A DNA stretch of 9,827 nt from Alphaproteobacteria bacterium. Lineage in GTDB: Bacteria; Pseudomonadota; Alphaproteobacteria; Rhizobiales; Xanthobacteraceae. Shown piece by piece: positions 1-6,426 of the stretch. The translations under genes and the position numbers were made by a program. How positions within the stretch are numbered: position 1 is the first letter of the stretch; every line of letters starts with the position of its first letter. The DNA lies in the NCBI GenBank assembly GCA_005883445.1, contig VAZL01000001.1, positions 1 to 9,827 on the forward strand. The letters are read 5' to 3'. A model generated the notes under the pieces. The model searched no databases. It was not told the DNA's origin and saw only the letters and a list, made by a program, of their open reading frames with translations.

Positions 1-1
1 T

Positions 2-568
2 TCCTATCTCGCCGCCATGCGGATCGGACCGCTGGCGCAAAAAGCCGAGGTCCGGGTGCGCTTTCGCCCGTTCCTGCTCGGGCCGATTTTCAAGGCGCAA
101 GGCTGGAGCACTTCGCCATTCAACCTCTACCCGGCAAAGGGCCATCATATGTGGCGCGACCTCGAGCGGTCATGCGCGGAGTTGCAGCTCGCGTTCCGGC
201 GTCCCGATCTTTTCCCGCAGAACAGTCTGCTCGCGGCCCGCGTGGCGCTGGTGGGGCTCGACCAGGCGTGGGGCGAAGCATTCTGCCGCGCGATCTTTCG
301 CGCGCAATTCGCCGACGGCCGCCGCATCGACAATACCGCCGCCGTCGGCGACATCCTGGCGGGACTTAAGCTCGACCCCGAGCCTGCGCTCGCAGCGGCC
401 CAATCCGATGCGATCAAAGCGCGGCTGCGGACGCAAACCGAGGAGGCGCAGCGGCTCGGCGTCTTCGGTGCGCCGAGCTTCACGACCGCCGACGGCGAAT
501 TGTTCTGGGGCAACGACCGGCTCGAGCCGGCGCTGCGTTGGGCGAAGGCCGCCGCCAAACGCGGCTAA
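2..568 (+). CDS. 2-hydroxychromene-2-carboxylate isomerase-like protein (DsbA-fold, kappa-GST family), 5' end cut off
   Basis: The product resembles the DsbA-fold family that includes HCCA isomerase (NahD) and kappa-class glutathione transferases; NahD-type enzymes isomerise 2-hydroxychromene-2-carboxylate with glutathione during naphthalene breakdown. The frame is open to the window edge and reads SYLAAMRIGPLA. This matches the family's early S-Y-L-A-A segment, so the ATG at 17 is internal and the true start lies upstream. Other family signatures are RPFLLGPIFKAQGW, the MWRDLER segment, the cis-proline region GVFGAPSF and the C-terminal FWGNDRLEPAL. Its TAA stop (566-568) interlocks with the hisF TAG on the other strand. 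No aromatic-degradation genes are visible beside it, so the real substrate is open; a general glutathione-dependent isomerase or transferase is equally possible. The family call is firm; the specific reaction is inference. Confidence 0.85.
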   Translation, partial: SYLAAMRIGPLAQKAEVRVRFRPFLLGPIFKAQGWSTSPFNLYPAKGHHMWRDLERSCAELQLAFRRPDLFPQNSLLAARVALVGLDQAWGEAFCRAIFRAQFADGRRIDNTAAVGDILAGLKLDPEPALAAAQSDAIKARLRTQTEEAQRLGVFGAPSFTTADGELFWGNDRLEPALRWAKAAAKRG

Positions 569-1341
569 GGATCGAGCCGCATGGGCAGGCCGGCACGGGC
601 CATGTACCGCTTGGCCTCGCTGATGCTGTACTCGCCGAAGTGGAAGATCGAGGCTGCCAGCACCGCCGTGGCGTGGCCGTCGCGGATGCCTTCGACCAGG
701 TGCTCCAGCGTGCCCACCCCGCCCGAGGCGATCACCGGCACGGACACTGCATCGGCGATGGCGCGGGTGAGCGCGATGTCGAGACCCTGCTTGGTGCCAT
801 CGCGGTCCATGGAGGTCAGCAGGATTTCGCCGGCGCCGAGCGCGACCACCTCGCGCGCGTAATCGACCGCGTCGAGCCCGGTGGGATTGCGGCCGCCGTG
901 GGTGAAGATTTCCCAGCGCTCGCGCTCGTGCGGCTTCGACACGCGTTTGGCGTCGATCGCAACCACGATGCATTGGTCGCCGAATTTCTCCGCCGCCTCC
1001 TTGACGAACGCGCGCCGGGCGACCGCCGCGGTATTGATCGACACCTTGTCGGCGCCCGAAGCGAGAAGCTTGCGGATGTCCTCGACCGTGCGCACGCCGC
1101 CACCGACGGTGAGCGGCATGAAGCAGGCCTCGGCCGTGCGCCGCACCACGTCGAGGATGATGTCGCGGTTCTCGTGGCTGGCGGTGATATCGAGGAATGT
1201 GAGCTCGTCGGCGCCGGCGGCGTCATAGGCGATCGCCGCCGCAACCGGATCGCCGGCGTCGCGCAGATCGACGAATTTCACGCCTTTGACGACACGGCCG
1301 TCCTTGACGTCGAGGCAGGGAATGACGCGAACCTTGAACAT
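565..1341 (-). CDS. hisF: Imidazole glycerol phosphate synthase, cyclase subunit HisF
   Basis: HisF is the TIM-barrel cyclase half of IGP synthase. It uses ammonia delivered by HisH to turn PRFAR into imidazole glycerol phosphate and AICAR in the cytoplasm. The 258-residue product has the usual family length. It begins MFKVRVIPCLDV, placing catalytic Asp11 correctly, and the second catalytic aspartate is Asp130 in CIVVAID. The phosphate-binding loops are visible as LTVGGGVR (78-84) and the later VIASGGVG. The ATG at 1341 lies 4 nt after the hisA stop, and the end of hisA supplies a GTGAGG Shine-Dalgarno-like stretch, so the two are almost certainly co-translated. It is the last gene of the his operon here. 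Its TAG stop shares two bases with the TAA of the convergent isomerase gene, and no hisE follows. Confidence 0.98.
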   Translation of the reverse strand: MFKVRVIPCLDVKDGRVVKGVKFVDLRDAGDPVAAAIAYDAAGADELTFLDITASHENRDIILDVVRRTAEACFMPLTVGGGVRTVEDIRKLLASGADKVSINTAAVARRAFVKEAAEKFGDQCIVVAIDAKRVSKPHERERWEIFTHGGRNPTGLDAVDYAREVVALGAGEILLTSMDRDGTKQGLDIALTRAIADAVSVPVIASGGVGTLEHLVEGIRDGHATAVLAASIFHFGEYSISEAKRYMARAGLPMRLDP

Positions 1342-1345
1342 GGCC

Positions 1346-2086
1346 TCACGTCGCCGCGCGCGCCGTGCGGATCAGCCGCAATGCTTCCGTCGGGTCGAGC
1401 CGGCCGTCGTAGAGCGCGCGGCCGGCGATGGCGCCGGCGAGTTTCTTCGCGCACGGCTGCAACAGCGCCGCCACGTCGGCGATCGAGGCAAGCCCGCCCG
1501 AGGCGATCACCGGGATGCTCACCGTCTCGGCGAGCGCGATGGCGGCGTCGAGGTTGAGGCCTGCGAGCACGCCATCGCGGGAAATGTCGGTGTAGATCAA
1601 GGCCGCGACGCCCACGTCCTCGAACCGTTTGGCGATGTCGAAGGCGCTGAGCTCGGAGGTTTCCGCCCATCCCGCGACCGCCACCGTGCCGTCGCGGGCA
1701 TCGAGCGCGACGGCGACGCGGGCGGGGTAGCGGCTTGCGGCCTTGATGACGAGCGCCGGATCGCGCACCGCCGCGGTGCCGATGATGACGCGGGTGATGC
1801 CCTTGTCGAGCCAGGCCTCGACGGTGCCCATGTCGCGAATGCCGCCGCCGAGCTGCAAGGGAATGTTGGTCGCCTCGATGATGCGCTCGACCGCGGCCAC
1901 ATTGACGGGCTTGCCGGCAAAGGCGCCGTCGAGATCGACCACGTGGAGATACTCGAAGCCCATCGCCTCGAAGGCTCGCGCCTGCACCGCCGGATCGCGC
2001 TGAAACACGGTCGCACGCGTCATGTCGCCTTGCTCGAGCCGCACGCATGCGCCGTCCTTGAGGTCGATGGCGGGAAAGAGAATCAC
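1346..2086 (-). CDS. hisA: ProFAR isomerase HisA
   Basis: HisA is the (beta-alpha)8-barrel Amadori isomerase that converts ProFAR to PRFAR, the substrate of HisF-HisH. The product has 246 residues, normal for the family. It opens ILFPAIDLKDG with catalytic Asp8, has a second catalytic aspartate at Asp129 (VALDARDG), and carries phosphate-binding segments LQLGGGIR (78-84) and VIASGGLA (193-200), plus YTDISRDG (165-172). The start codon is GTG at 2086. This choice is forced: an in-frame TGA lies seven codons upstream, with no other start codon between. The GTG overlaps, as GTGA, the stop of a possible 38-codon ORF (2199-2083) that fills the gap to hisH. I see no good Shine-Dalgarno sequence just before it, so translational coupling is likely. 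Confidence 0.97.
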   Translation of the reverse strand: MILFPAIDLKDGACVRLEQGDMTRATVFQRDPAVQARAFEAMGFEYLHVVDLDGAFAGKPVNVAAVERIIEATNIPLQLGGGIRDMGTVEAWLDKGITRVIIGTAAVRDPALVIKAASRYPARVAVALDARDGTVAVAGWAETSELSAFDIAKRFEDVGVAALIYTDISRDGVLAGLNLDAAIALAETVSIPVIASGGLASIADVAALLQPCAKKLAGAIAGRALYDGRLDPTEALRLIRTARAAT

Positions 2087-2199
2087 GACGACACTCGCTT
2101 GACATCATTCGCCGGCGCCGCTTCGCAGGCACGTTCGGACGATCGCCGCGGGCCGCCCGCGCTTGCGCGCGCCGGCAACGACCGAAGCGCAAGGCGCAT
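2083..2199 (-). CDS. Possible 38-codon small ORF bridging hisH and hisA
   Basis: The ATG at 2199 shares its A with the hisH TGA stop (TGATG), and the TGA at 2085-2083 overlaps the hisA GTG start (GTGA). The ORF therefore exactly fills the only large gap (112 nt) in an otherwise tightly packed operon. The predicted peptide has 38 residues: it starts MRLALRSLPARAS, ends NDVKRVSS, is basic with seven arginines, and has one cysteine. I recognise no family, signal peptide or membrane segment. About 28 of 38 codons end in G or C, which is near the local base composition and lower than I would expect of the flanking genes, so codon bias does not prove coding. It may be a translational relay that carries ribosomes from hisH to hisA rather than a functional peptide, or chance. 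Confidence 0.35.
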   Translation of the reverse strand: MRLALRSLPARASAGGPRRSSERACEAAPANDVKRVSS

Positions 2200-2849
2200 C
2201 ACGGCTTCCACTTCAAGAAATTGGCGATCAGCCGCAAGCCCAGCCGTTGGCTCTTCTCCGGGTGGAACTGAGTTCCGACCATCGTGTCGCGGCCGACGAC
2301 CGCGGTGAGGGGACCGCCGTAGTCCGCTTCGGCGATGAGATCGGAGCCCGCGGTCGTCTTGAGGTGGAACGAATGCACGAAATAAGCGTGCAGGCCCTGC
2401 GGCCCGACGGCGATGCCGTCGAACAGCGGATGCGACCGGCATGCATTGAGCGTGTTCCAGCCCATGTGCGGGATCTTCAAACTCGGATCCGAAGGCGCGA
2501 TGCGTTCGACCTCGCCCGCAATCCAGCCCAGCCCCGGCGTCACCTCGTATTCGCGGCCGCGCTCGGCCATGAGCTGCATGCCGACGCAAATGCCGAGGAA
2601 CGGCCGGCCGCGCCCGCGCACGCTGTCGTTGAGCGCTTCCACCATGCCGCCGACGGCGTCGAGCCCACGCCGGCAATCGGCGAAGGCGCCGACGCCCGGC
2701 AGCACCACCCGGTCGGCGCGCGCGACCTCCTCGGGATCGCTCGTCACCACGATCGGCTGCGCCAAACCTTCCTCGCGCGCGGCGCGCTCGAACGCTTTCG
2801 CCGCCGAGTGCAGATTGCCCGAGCCGTAATCGACGATGGCGACGCTCAC
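2199..2849 (-). CDS. hisH: Imidazole glycerol phosphate synthase, glutamine amidotransferase subunit HisH
   Basis: HisH is the class I glutaminase that supplies ammonia to HisF. The 216-residue product begins (V)SVAIVDYGSGN and carries the catalytic triad: Cys88 in the nucleophile elbow GICVGMQ, and His196 and Glu198 in GTQFHPEKS. PGVGAFADC (51-59) and YFVHSFH (156-162) are typical of the family. I start it at the GTG at 2849 because homologues begin at this SVAIVDYG segment. The frame stays open far upstream, but that extension lies antiparallel-free within the DUF2628 gene in another frame and has no family similarity. The GTG overlaps the DUF2628 TGA by 4 nt (GTGA), indicating translational coupling. 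Its own TGA overlaps an ATG (TGATG) of the small ORF leading to hisA. Confidence 0.97.
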   Translation of the reverse strand: MSVAIVDYGSGNLHSAAKAFERAAREEGLAQPIVVTSDPEEVARADRVVLPGVGAFADCRRGLDAVGGMVEALNDSVRGRGRPFLGICVGMQLMAERGREYEVTPGLGWIAGEVERIAPSDPSLKIPHMGWNTLNACRSHPLFDGIAVGPQGLHAYFVHSFHLKTTAGSDLIAEADYGGPLTAVVGRDTMVGTQFHPEKSQRLGLRLIANFLKWKP

Positions 2850-3373
2850 CGCGGCGCTCCCGGTTGTGGAAACAAGCCGATGACCTCGGATGACGGCCGG
2901 CGCGCCATCGGCACGCCCATTGCCGGCGAGGACGCACGCGATGCGCCGTCGACCGATGGTCGCTCGGCCCAAGATTTGTTGACCCAAGACTTGTTGGCCC
3001 AAGCATCGAAGAAGCGACGCTCGGCCGATTCGACATCGTCGCCGACGACGATGCCCACGTTTCTCCACCCGCGGCGTGCCAGCCCGAAGCGGCGCAATGT
3101 CGCCGCCTCGAAGCCGACGAGAAGCGAAAAGAGCGCGCCGGCGATGATGGCGACCGCCGCCGAGGTGCCGATCAAACGCAGGGCGACCGAAAGCGCGACG
3201 GCAAGGATGACGTAGCAGACCAATGCCAGCCACAATCGATGCCGCAGCATCCACCACGGCGCCAGCAGGAAGGCCCAGAACGAGAAGCCGTCGCGCACGA
3301 AGACGAAGCGCTCGGGATCGGGCGCCGATTCGTGCGCTTTCAGCGGCGGCTCGTACACGGTGTAGATCGACAT
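2846..3373 (-). CDS. DUF2628 family membrane protein in the his operon
   Basis: The product has 175 residues and no established function. It begins MSIYTVYEPP, followed by a short soluble segment (1-28), a Trp-rich membrane entry FSFWAFLLAPWWMLRHRLW (30-48), and hydrophobic helices at about 47-66 and 71-91. The Trp-rich entry and paired helices fit DUF2628, whose members often lie between hisB and hisH in Hyphomicrobiales (from memory). A cytoplasmic tail follows. At residues 126-135 it contains a duplicated NKSW from a 15-bp tandem repeat, and it ends with EVIGLFPQPGAPR. The ATG at 3373 was chosen because it opens the family N-terminus; longer readings run into hisB in another frame. A purine-rich AGGGAG lies rather far upstream. 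Its stop overlaps the hisH GTG, so its expression should be tied to HisH. A membrane anchor or transport-related role is only a guess. Confidence 0.85.
   Translation of the reverse strand: MSIYTVYEPPLKAHESAPDPERFVFVRDGFSFWAFLLAPWWMLRHRLWLALVCYVILAVALSVALRLIGTSAAVAIIAGALFSLLVGFEAATLRRFGLARRGWRNVGIVVGDDVESAERRFFDAWANKSWVNKSWAERPSVDGASRASSPAMGVPMARRPSSEVIGLFPQPGAPR
2968..3003. repeat. 15-bp tandem duplication inside the DUF2628 gene
   Basis: On the plus strand, units CCCAAGATTTGTTGA (2968-2982) and CCCAAGACTTGTTGG (2983-2997) are followed by a partial CCCAAG (2998-3003), about 2.4 copies. The two full units differ at two positions. Because 15 is a multiple of three, the reading frame is kept, and the minus-strand gene encodes NKSW twice. 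It is AT-richer than its surroundings. The repeat is directly visible; origin by slippage is inference. Confidence 0.9.
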
Positions 3374-3404
3374 GGTGTCTTGCTTTCTCCCTGGCGGCAA
3401 CGTG

Positions 3405-3938
3405 TCAGCCGCCGAGCGAGCCCTTGGTCGAAGGAACCTCGTTGGCCGCGCGCGGATCGATCGCGACCGCAGCGCGCAACGCGCGCGCCAAACCCTTGAA
3501 GCAGGACTCGACGATGTGGTGGTTGTTCTCGCCGTAGAGGTTCTCGACGTCGAAGCTGCCGACCTTGTCGCGCACGAACTCGGCCTTGAACACCAGGAAC
3601 GGCCGGCCGGAAATGTCGAGCGCGACGCGGGTGAGCGCCTCATCCATGGGGACGTGGACGTCGGCATAACGAGTGATGCCCTTCATGTCGCCGAGCGCCT
3701 GTTTCAACGCCTGCCCGAGCGCGATGCCGACGTCTTCGGTGGTGTGGTGGTGATCGATGTGCAGGTCGCCCTTGGCCTTGACCGTGAGGTCGATGCGCGA
3801 ATGGCGCGCCAGGAGCTCGAGCATGTGGTCGAGGAAGCCGATTCCGGTCGAGATCGACGCAACGCCGGCCCCGTCGAGATCGATCGCGACCTCGACGTCG
3901 GTCTCCTTGGTGCTGCGCTTGACCGAGCCTTTGCGCAT
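3405..3938 (-). CDS. hisB: Imidazoleglycerol-phosphate dehydratase HisB (monofunctional)
   Basis: HisB is the manganese-dependent dehydratase that converts IGP to imidazole acetol phosphate, the step after HisH-HisF. The 177-residue protein is the stand-alone form without the histidinol phosphatase domain found in enterobacteria. It is somewhat shorter than the roughly 195-200 residues common for this form, yet both metal-binding repeats are intact: IDHHHTTEDVG (61-71) and GENNHHIVESCFK (136-148). The conserved GFLDHML (34-40), VPMDEALTR (96-104) and C-terminal DPRAANEVPSTKGSL are also present. The ATG at 3938 gives the family N-terminus MRKGSVKRSTKETDVEV; no strong ribosome binding site is seen. 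It is the first gene of the minus-strand his operon, and a 31-nt gap separates it from DUF2628. It is divergent from hslV. Confidence 0.97.
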   Translation of the reverse strand: MRKGSVKRSTKETDVEVAIDLDGAGVASISTGIGFLDHMLELLARHSRIDLTVKAKGDLHIDHHHTTEDVGIALGQALKQALGDMKGITRYADVHVPMDEALTRVALDISGRPFLVFKAEFVRDKVGSFDVENLYGENNHHIVESCFKGLARALRAAVAIDPRAANEVPSTKGSLGG

Positions 3939-4065
3939 GAACGGAACTTTCGCCTTGAGCCGCGCGCCTTGTATCAGGGCCCGACTTCCTTCGCCACTCT
4001 AGCGGCGGCCGCAATTGCACCCTTATCCGACAAGGCTTAAATCATTGCGCGCACCGGATCGACGC
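3939..4065. promoter_or_regulatory. Divergent intergenic region between hisB and hslV
   Basis: This 127-bp gap must hold the promoters of both the his operon and the hslV cluster, unless hslV starts farther upstream. It contains an AT-richer stretch around 4013-4048 and an overlapping pair of palindromes, GCGGCCGC (4005-4012) and GCAATTGC (4011-4018). I could not find a convincing -35/-10 pair on either strand. CTTATC at 4022-4027 resembles an alphaproteobacterial heat-shock (RpoH) -10, but no matching CTTG element lies at the right distance. Function is assigned by position only. Confidence 0.35.
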
Positions 4066-4611
4066 ATGCAGCCCACCGCTTCCAACCCCTGGCACGGCAC
4101 CACCATCCTGACAGTCCGCAAGGGCGGCAGCGTCGTGATCGGCGGCGACGGTCAGGTTTCGATCGGGCAGACCATCGTCAAGGCCAACGCCAAGAAGGTG
4201 CGCCGCCTCGGCAAAGGCGACGTGATCGGCGGCTTTGCCGGCGCCACCGCCGACGCGTTTACCTTGTTCGAGCGGCTGGAAGCAAAGCTCGACCAGTACC
4301 CGGGCCAGCTCACCCGCGCCGCCGTCGAGCTCGCCAAGGATTGGCGCACCGACCGCTACCTGCGCCGGCTCGAAGCCATGATGATCGTCGCCGACGCGCA
4401 GGTGTCGCTAGTGCTCACCGGCACCGGCGACGTGCTCGAGCCCGAGGCCGGCGTGATGGGCATCGGCTCCGGCGGCAATTACGCGCTCGCCGCCGCGCGC
4501 GCCATGATCGACGGGCCGCTCGACGCCGAGGCGATCGTGCGCAAGGCGATGGACATCGCCGCCGACATCTGCGTCTACACCAACCGCAACGTCACGATCG
4601 AGAAGCTGTGA
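4066..4611 (+). CDS. hslV: ATP-dependent protease peptidase subunit HslV (ClpQ)
   Basis: HslV is the threonine peptidase of the HslUV protease, forming the double hexamer that is capped and fed by the HslU ATPase. The 181-residue protein carries the active-site segment TTILTVRKGG; after autoprocessing, Thr12 should become the N-terminal nucleophile, leaving an 11-residue propeptide (MQPTASNPWHG). Other strong signatures are VVIGGDGQVSIGQT, KVRRLGKGDVIGGFAG, TRAAVELAKDWRTDRYLRRLEAMM (family wording), GTGDVLEPE, GIGSGGNYALAAARA and ADICVYTNRNVTIEKL. An in-frame ATG at 4015 would add 17 unrelated residues, so I start at 4066, as homologues have only a short propeptide before the TT. The ribosome binding site is weak. 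Its TGA overlaps the next ATG (TGATG), coupling it to the acetyltransferase. Confidence 0.96.
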   Translation: MQPTASNPWHGTTILTVRKGGSVVIGGDGQVSIGQTIVKANAKKVRRLGKGDVIGGFAGATADAFTLFERLEAKLDQYPGQLTRAAVELAKDWRTDRYLRRLEAMMIVADAQVSLVLTGTGDVLEPEAGVMGIGSGGNYALAAARAMIDGPLDAEAIVRKAMDIAADICVYTNRNVTIEKL

Positions 4612-5096
4612 TGTCGCGTTATCAGTTTCTCCCGATGTCGGCCGCCGACCTGCCGTTGGTGCGTCGTTGGCTCGCCGCACCGCACGTCACCCAGTGGTGG
4701 GGCGATCCCGACGAGCAGTTCGGGCTAGTGAGCGAGGACCTTGAACAGCCGGCAATGGACCAATTCGTCGTAACGATCGACGGGCGGCCCTTCGCCTATC
4801 TTCAGTGTTACGACCAGCGGGCGTGGCCGGATAACGGGCTCGGCATCCATCCGCCGGGCACGCGCGGCATTGATCAATTCATCGGCGAGCCGGACATGAC
4901 CGGTCGCGGCCACGGCTCTGCCTTCATTCGCGCCTTCATCGTTGACCTGATGAGGGCCGGGACGCCGCGCGCCCTGACCGACCCCGATCCCACCAATGCG
5001 CGCGCGATCCGCGCCTACGAGAGGGCCGGCTTCCGCAAGGACCGCATGGTGGATACGCCCGACGGCTGCGCCCTTCTGATGGTGTGCGACGCATGA
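4611..5096 (+). CDS. GNAT-family N-acetyltransferase embedded between hslV and hslU
   Basis: This 161-residue protein resembles the AAC(6')/RimJ-like branch of GNAT acetyltransferases, which move an acetyl group from acetyl-CoA to an amine. The N-terminal part has PLVRRWLAAPHVTQWWGDP (15-33), typical of this branch. The acetyl-CoA pyrophosphate-binding motif is MTGRGHGSAF (96-105, R-G-x-G-x-A), and motif B is DPDPTNARAIRAYERAGF (124-141). It overlaps hslV by 1 nt (TGATG) and hslU by 4 nt (ATGA), so all three are co-translated. From memory, this position is recurrent in Hyphomicrobiales. Database entries often label such proteins aminoglycoside 6'-N-acetyltransferase, but nothing here supports a resistance role. 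Protein or peptide acetylation linked to HslUV is a possible alternative and is inference. The true substrate is unknown. Confidence 0.9.
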   Translation: MSRYQFLPMSAADLPLVRRWLAAPHVTQWWGDPDEQFGLVSEDLEQPAMDQFVVTIDGRPFAYLQCYDQRAWPDNGLGIHPPGTRGIDQFIGEPDMTGRGHGSAFIRAFIVDLMRAGTPRALTDPDPTNARAIRAYERAGFRKDRMVDTPDGCALLMVCDA

Positions 5097-6400
5097 CCGA
5101 CTTTTCGCCGCGCGAAATCGTCTCCGAGCTCGACCGCTTCATCATCGGCCAGGCCGATGCCAAACGGGCGGTGGCGATCGCGCTGCGCAATCGCTGGCGG
5201 CGCCTGCAGCTCGACGAGAAAATGCGCGAGGAGGTGTTGCCCAAGAACATCCTGATGATCGGCCCGACCGGCGTGGGCAAAACCGAGATTTCCCGCCGCC
5301 TCGCCAGGCTCGCGGGGGCCCCGTTCATCAAGGTCGAAGCGACCAAATTCACCGAGGTCGGGTATGTCGGGCGCGATGTCGAGCAGATCGTGCGCGATCT
5401 CGTGGAAGTCGCGATCACGCAGACGCGGGAGCGAAAGCGCAAGGACGTGCGCGCGCGGGCCCAGCTCGCCGCCGAGGATCGGGTGGTGACCGCTCTGGTG
5501 GGCGAGAACGCCAGCGCCTCGACCAAGGAAGCCTTCCGCAAACGCCTGCGCGCGGGTGAGCTCAACGACAAGGAGATCGAAATCGAGGTGCAGGCGAGCG
5601 GCGGCGGCATGCCGCTGTTCGAAATTCCCGGCATGCCGGGCGCGCAGATGGGCGCGATCTCGATCGGAGATATCTTCGGCAAGCTCGGCGGCGGCCGCAC
5701 CAAGACTCGCCGCGTCACGGTGCAAGAATCCCACGACGTCCTGATCAACGAGGAATCCGACAAGCTGCTCGACAACGACCAGTTGGTGCTGGAGTCGATC
5801 AAGGCGGTCGAGCAGAACGGCATCGTGTTCCTCGACGAGATCGACAAGATCGCCGGCCGGGAGGGGCGCGTGGGCGCCGACGTGTCGCGCGAGGGCGTGC
5901 AGCGCGACCTGTTGCCGCTGATCGAGGGCACCACCGTCCCCACCAAGCACGGCACGGTCAAGACCGACCATATCCTGTTCATCGCGTCCGGGGCGTTCCA
6001 TCTCTCCAAGCCCTCCGACCTGCTGCCCGAGCTGCAGGGGCGGCTGCCGATCCGGGTCGAGCTGCGCCCGCTCACGCGCGACGACTTCCGGCGCATTCTG
6101 ACGGAAACCGAAGTGTCGCTGCTCAAGCAGTACGTCGCCCTGCTGGCGACCGAAGGTGTGAAGCTCGAATTCACCCCCGACGCGGTCGACGCCATCGCCG
6201 ATGTGGCGGTCGCGGTCAATTCGAGCGTCGAGAACATCGGCGCGCGGCGGCTGCAGACCGTGATGGAGCGCGTGCTCGACGAGATTTCATTCGCGGCGCC
6301 CGACCGCCCCGGGGAGACGGTGGCGGTCGACGCCGCCTACGTACACAAGCATATCGGCGACCTCGCCAAGAACGCCGATTTGAGCCGGTTCATTCTCTGA
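5093..6400 (+). CDS. hslU: ATP-dependent protease ATPase subunit HslU (ClpY)
   Basis: HslU is the AAA+ (Clp/Hsp100) unfoldase that threads substrates into HslV. The 435-residue product is full length. Walker A is GPTGVGKT (57-64, Lys63), the substrate-gripping pore loop is GYVG (90-93), and Walker B is FLDEID (Asp248, Glu249). The variable I-domain spans roughly 110-235. GRLPIRVEL holds the expected arginine finger and IGARRLQTVMERVL the sensor-2 arginine. The C-terminus ADLSRFIL fits the conserved tail that inserts into HslV to activate it. I choose the ATG at 5093 (MTDFSPREIVSELDRFIIGQ), which matches homologues and forms an ATGA overlap with the acetyltransferase stop. A GTG at 5084 would add only three residues. 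Confidence 0.98.
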   Translation: MTDFSPREIVSELDRFIIGQADAKRAVAIALRNRWRRLQLDEKMREEVLPKNILMIGPTGVGKTEISRRLARLAGAPFIKVEATKFTEVGYVGRDVEQIVRDLVEVAITQTRERKRKDVRARAQLAAEDRVVTALVGENASASTKEAFRKRLRAGELNDKEIEIEVQASGGGMPLFEIPGMPGAQMGAISIGDIFGKLGGGRTKTRRVTVQESHDVLINEESDKLLDNDQLVLESIKAVEQNGIVFLDEIDKIAGREGRVGADVSREGVQRDLLPLIEGTTVPTKHGTVKTDHILFIASGAFHLSKPSDLLPELQGRLPIRVELRPLTRDDFRRILTETEVSLLKQYVALLATEGVKLEFTPDAVDAIADVAVAVNSSVENIGARRLQTVMERVLDEISFAAPDRPGETVAVDAAYVHKHIGDLAKNADLSRFIL

Positions 6401-6426
6401 GAAGCCGAAGCGAACGCCGGCGATCC

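Noticed and set aside
145..558. A minus-strand ORF where hisE would be expected
   Set aside because: Its translation is Ser/Arg-rich and shows no HisE features; it is the shadow of the isomerase gene.
538..2308. Long plus-strand ORFs (340-codon class) opposite hisF and hisA
   Set aside because: They mirror minus-strand genes with full catalytic motifs; their translations are Arg/Ala/Gly-rich without family resemblance, as expected of antisense frames in GC-rich DNA.
2163..3215. A 350-codon plus-strand ORF opposite hisH and DUF2628
   Set aside because: Composition is typical of an antisense shadow, and the opposite strand carries clear genes.
2850..3257. N-terminal extension of hisH to an ATG at 3257, giving 352 residues
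   Set aside because: The added 136 residues overlap DUF2628 in another frame, and homologous HisH begins at SVAIVDYG.
4005..4018. Overlapping palindromes GCGGCCGC and GCAATTGC as an operator
   Set aside because: Eight-base palindromes of G and C are common in DNA of this composition, and no second copy was seen nearby.
4001..4027. RpoH-type heat-shock promoter for hslV around CTTATC
   Set aside because: The -10-like element lacks a CTTG -35 at 16-18 bp; the match is too weak to call.
4611..5096. Aminoglycoside resistance gene
   Set aside because: Only general GNAT resemblance; it lies in a core protease operon with no mobile element or resistance context.
4936..6237. A 433-codon minus-strand ORF opposite hslU
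   Set aside because: Ser/Arg-rich low-complexity translation over a gene with complete AAA+ motifs; no independent evidence.
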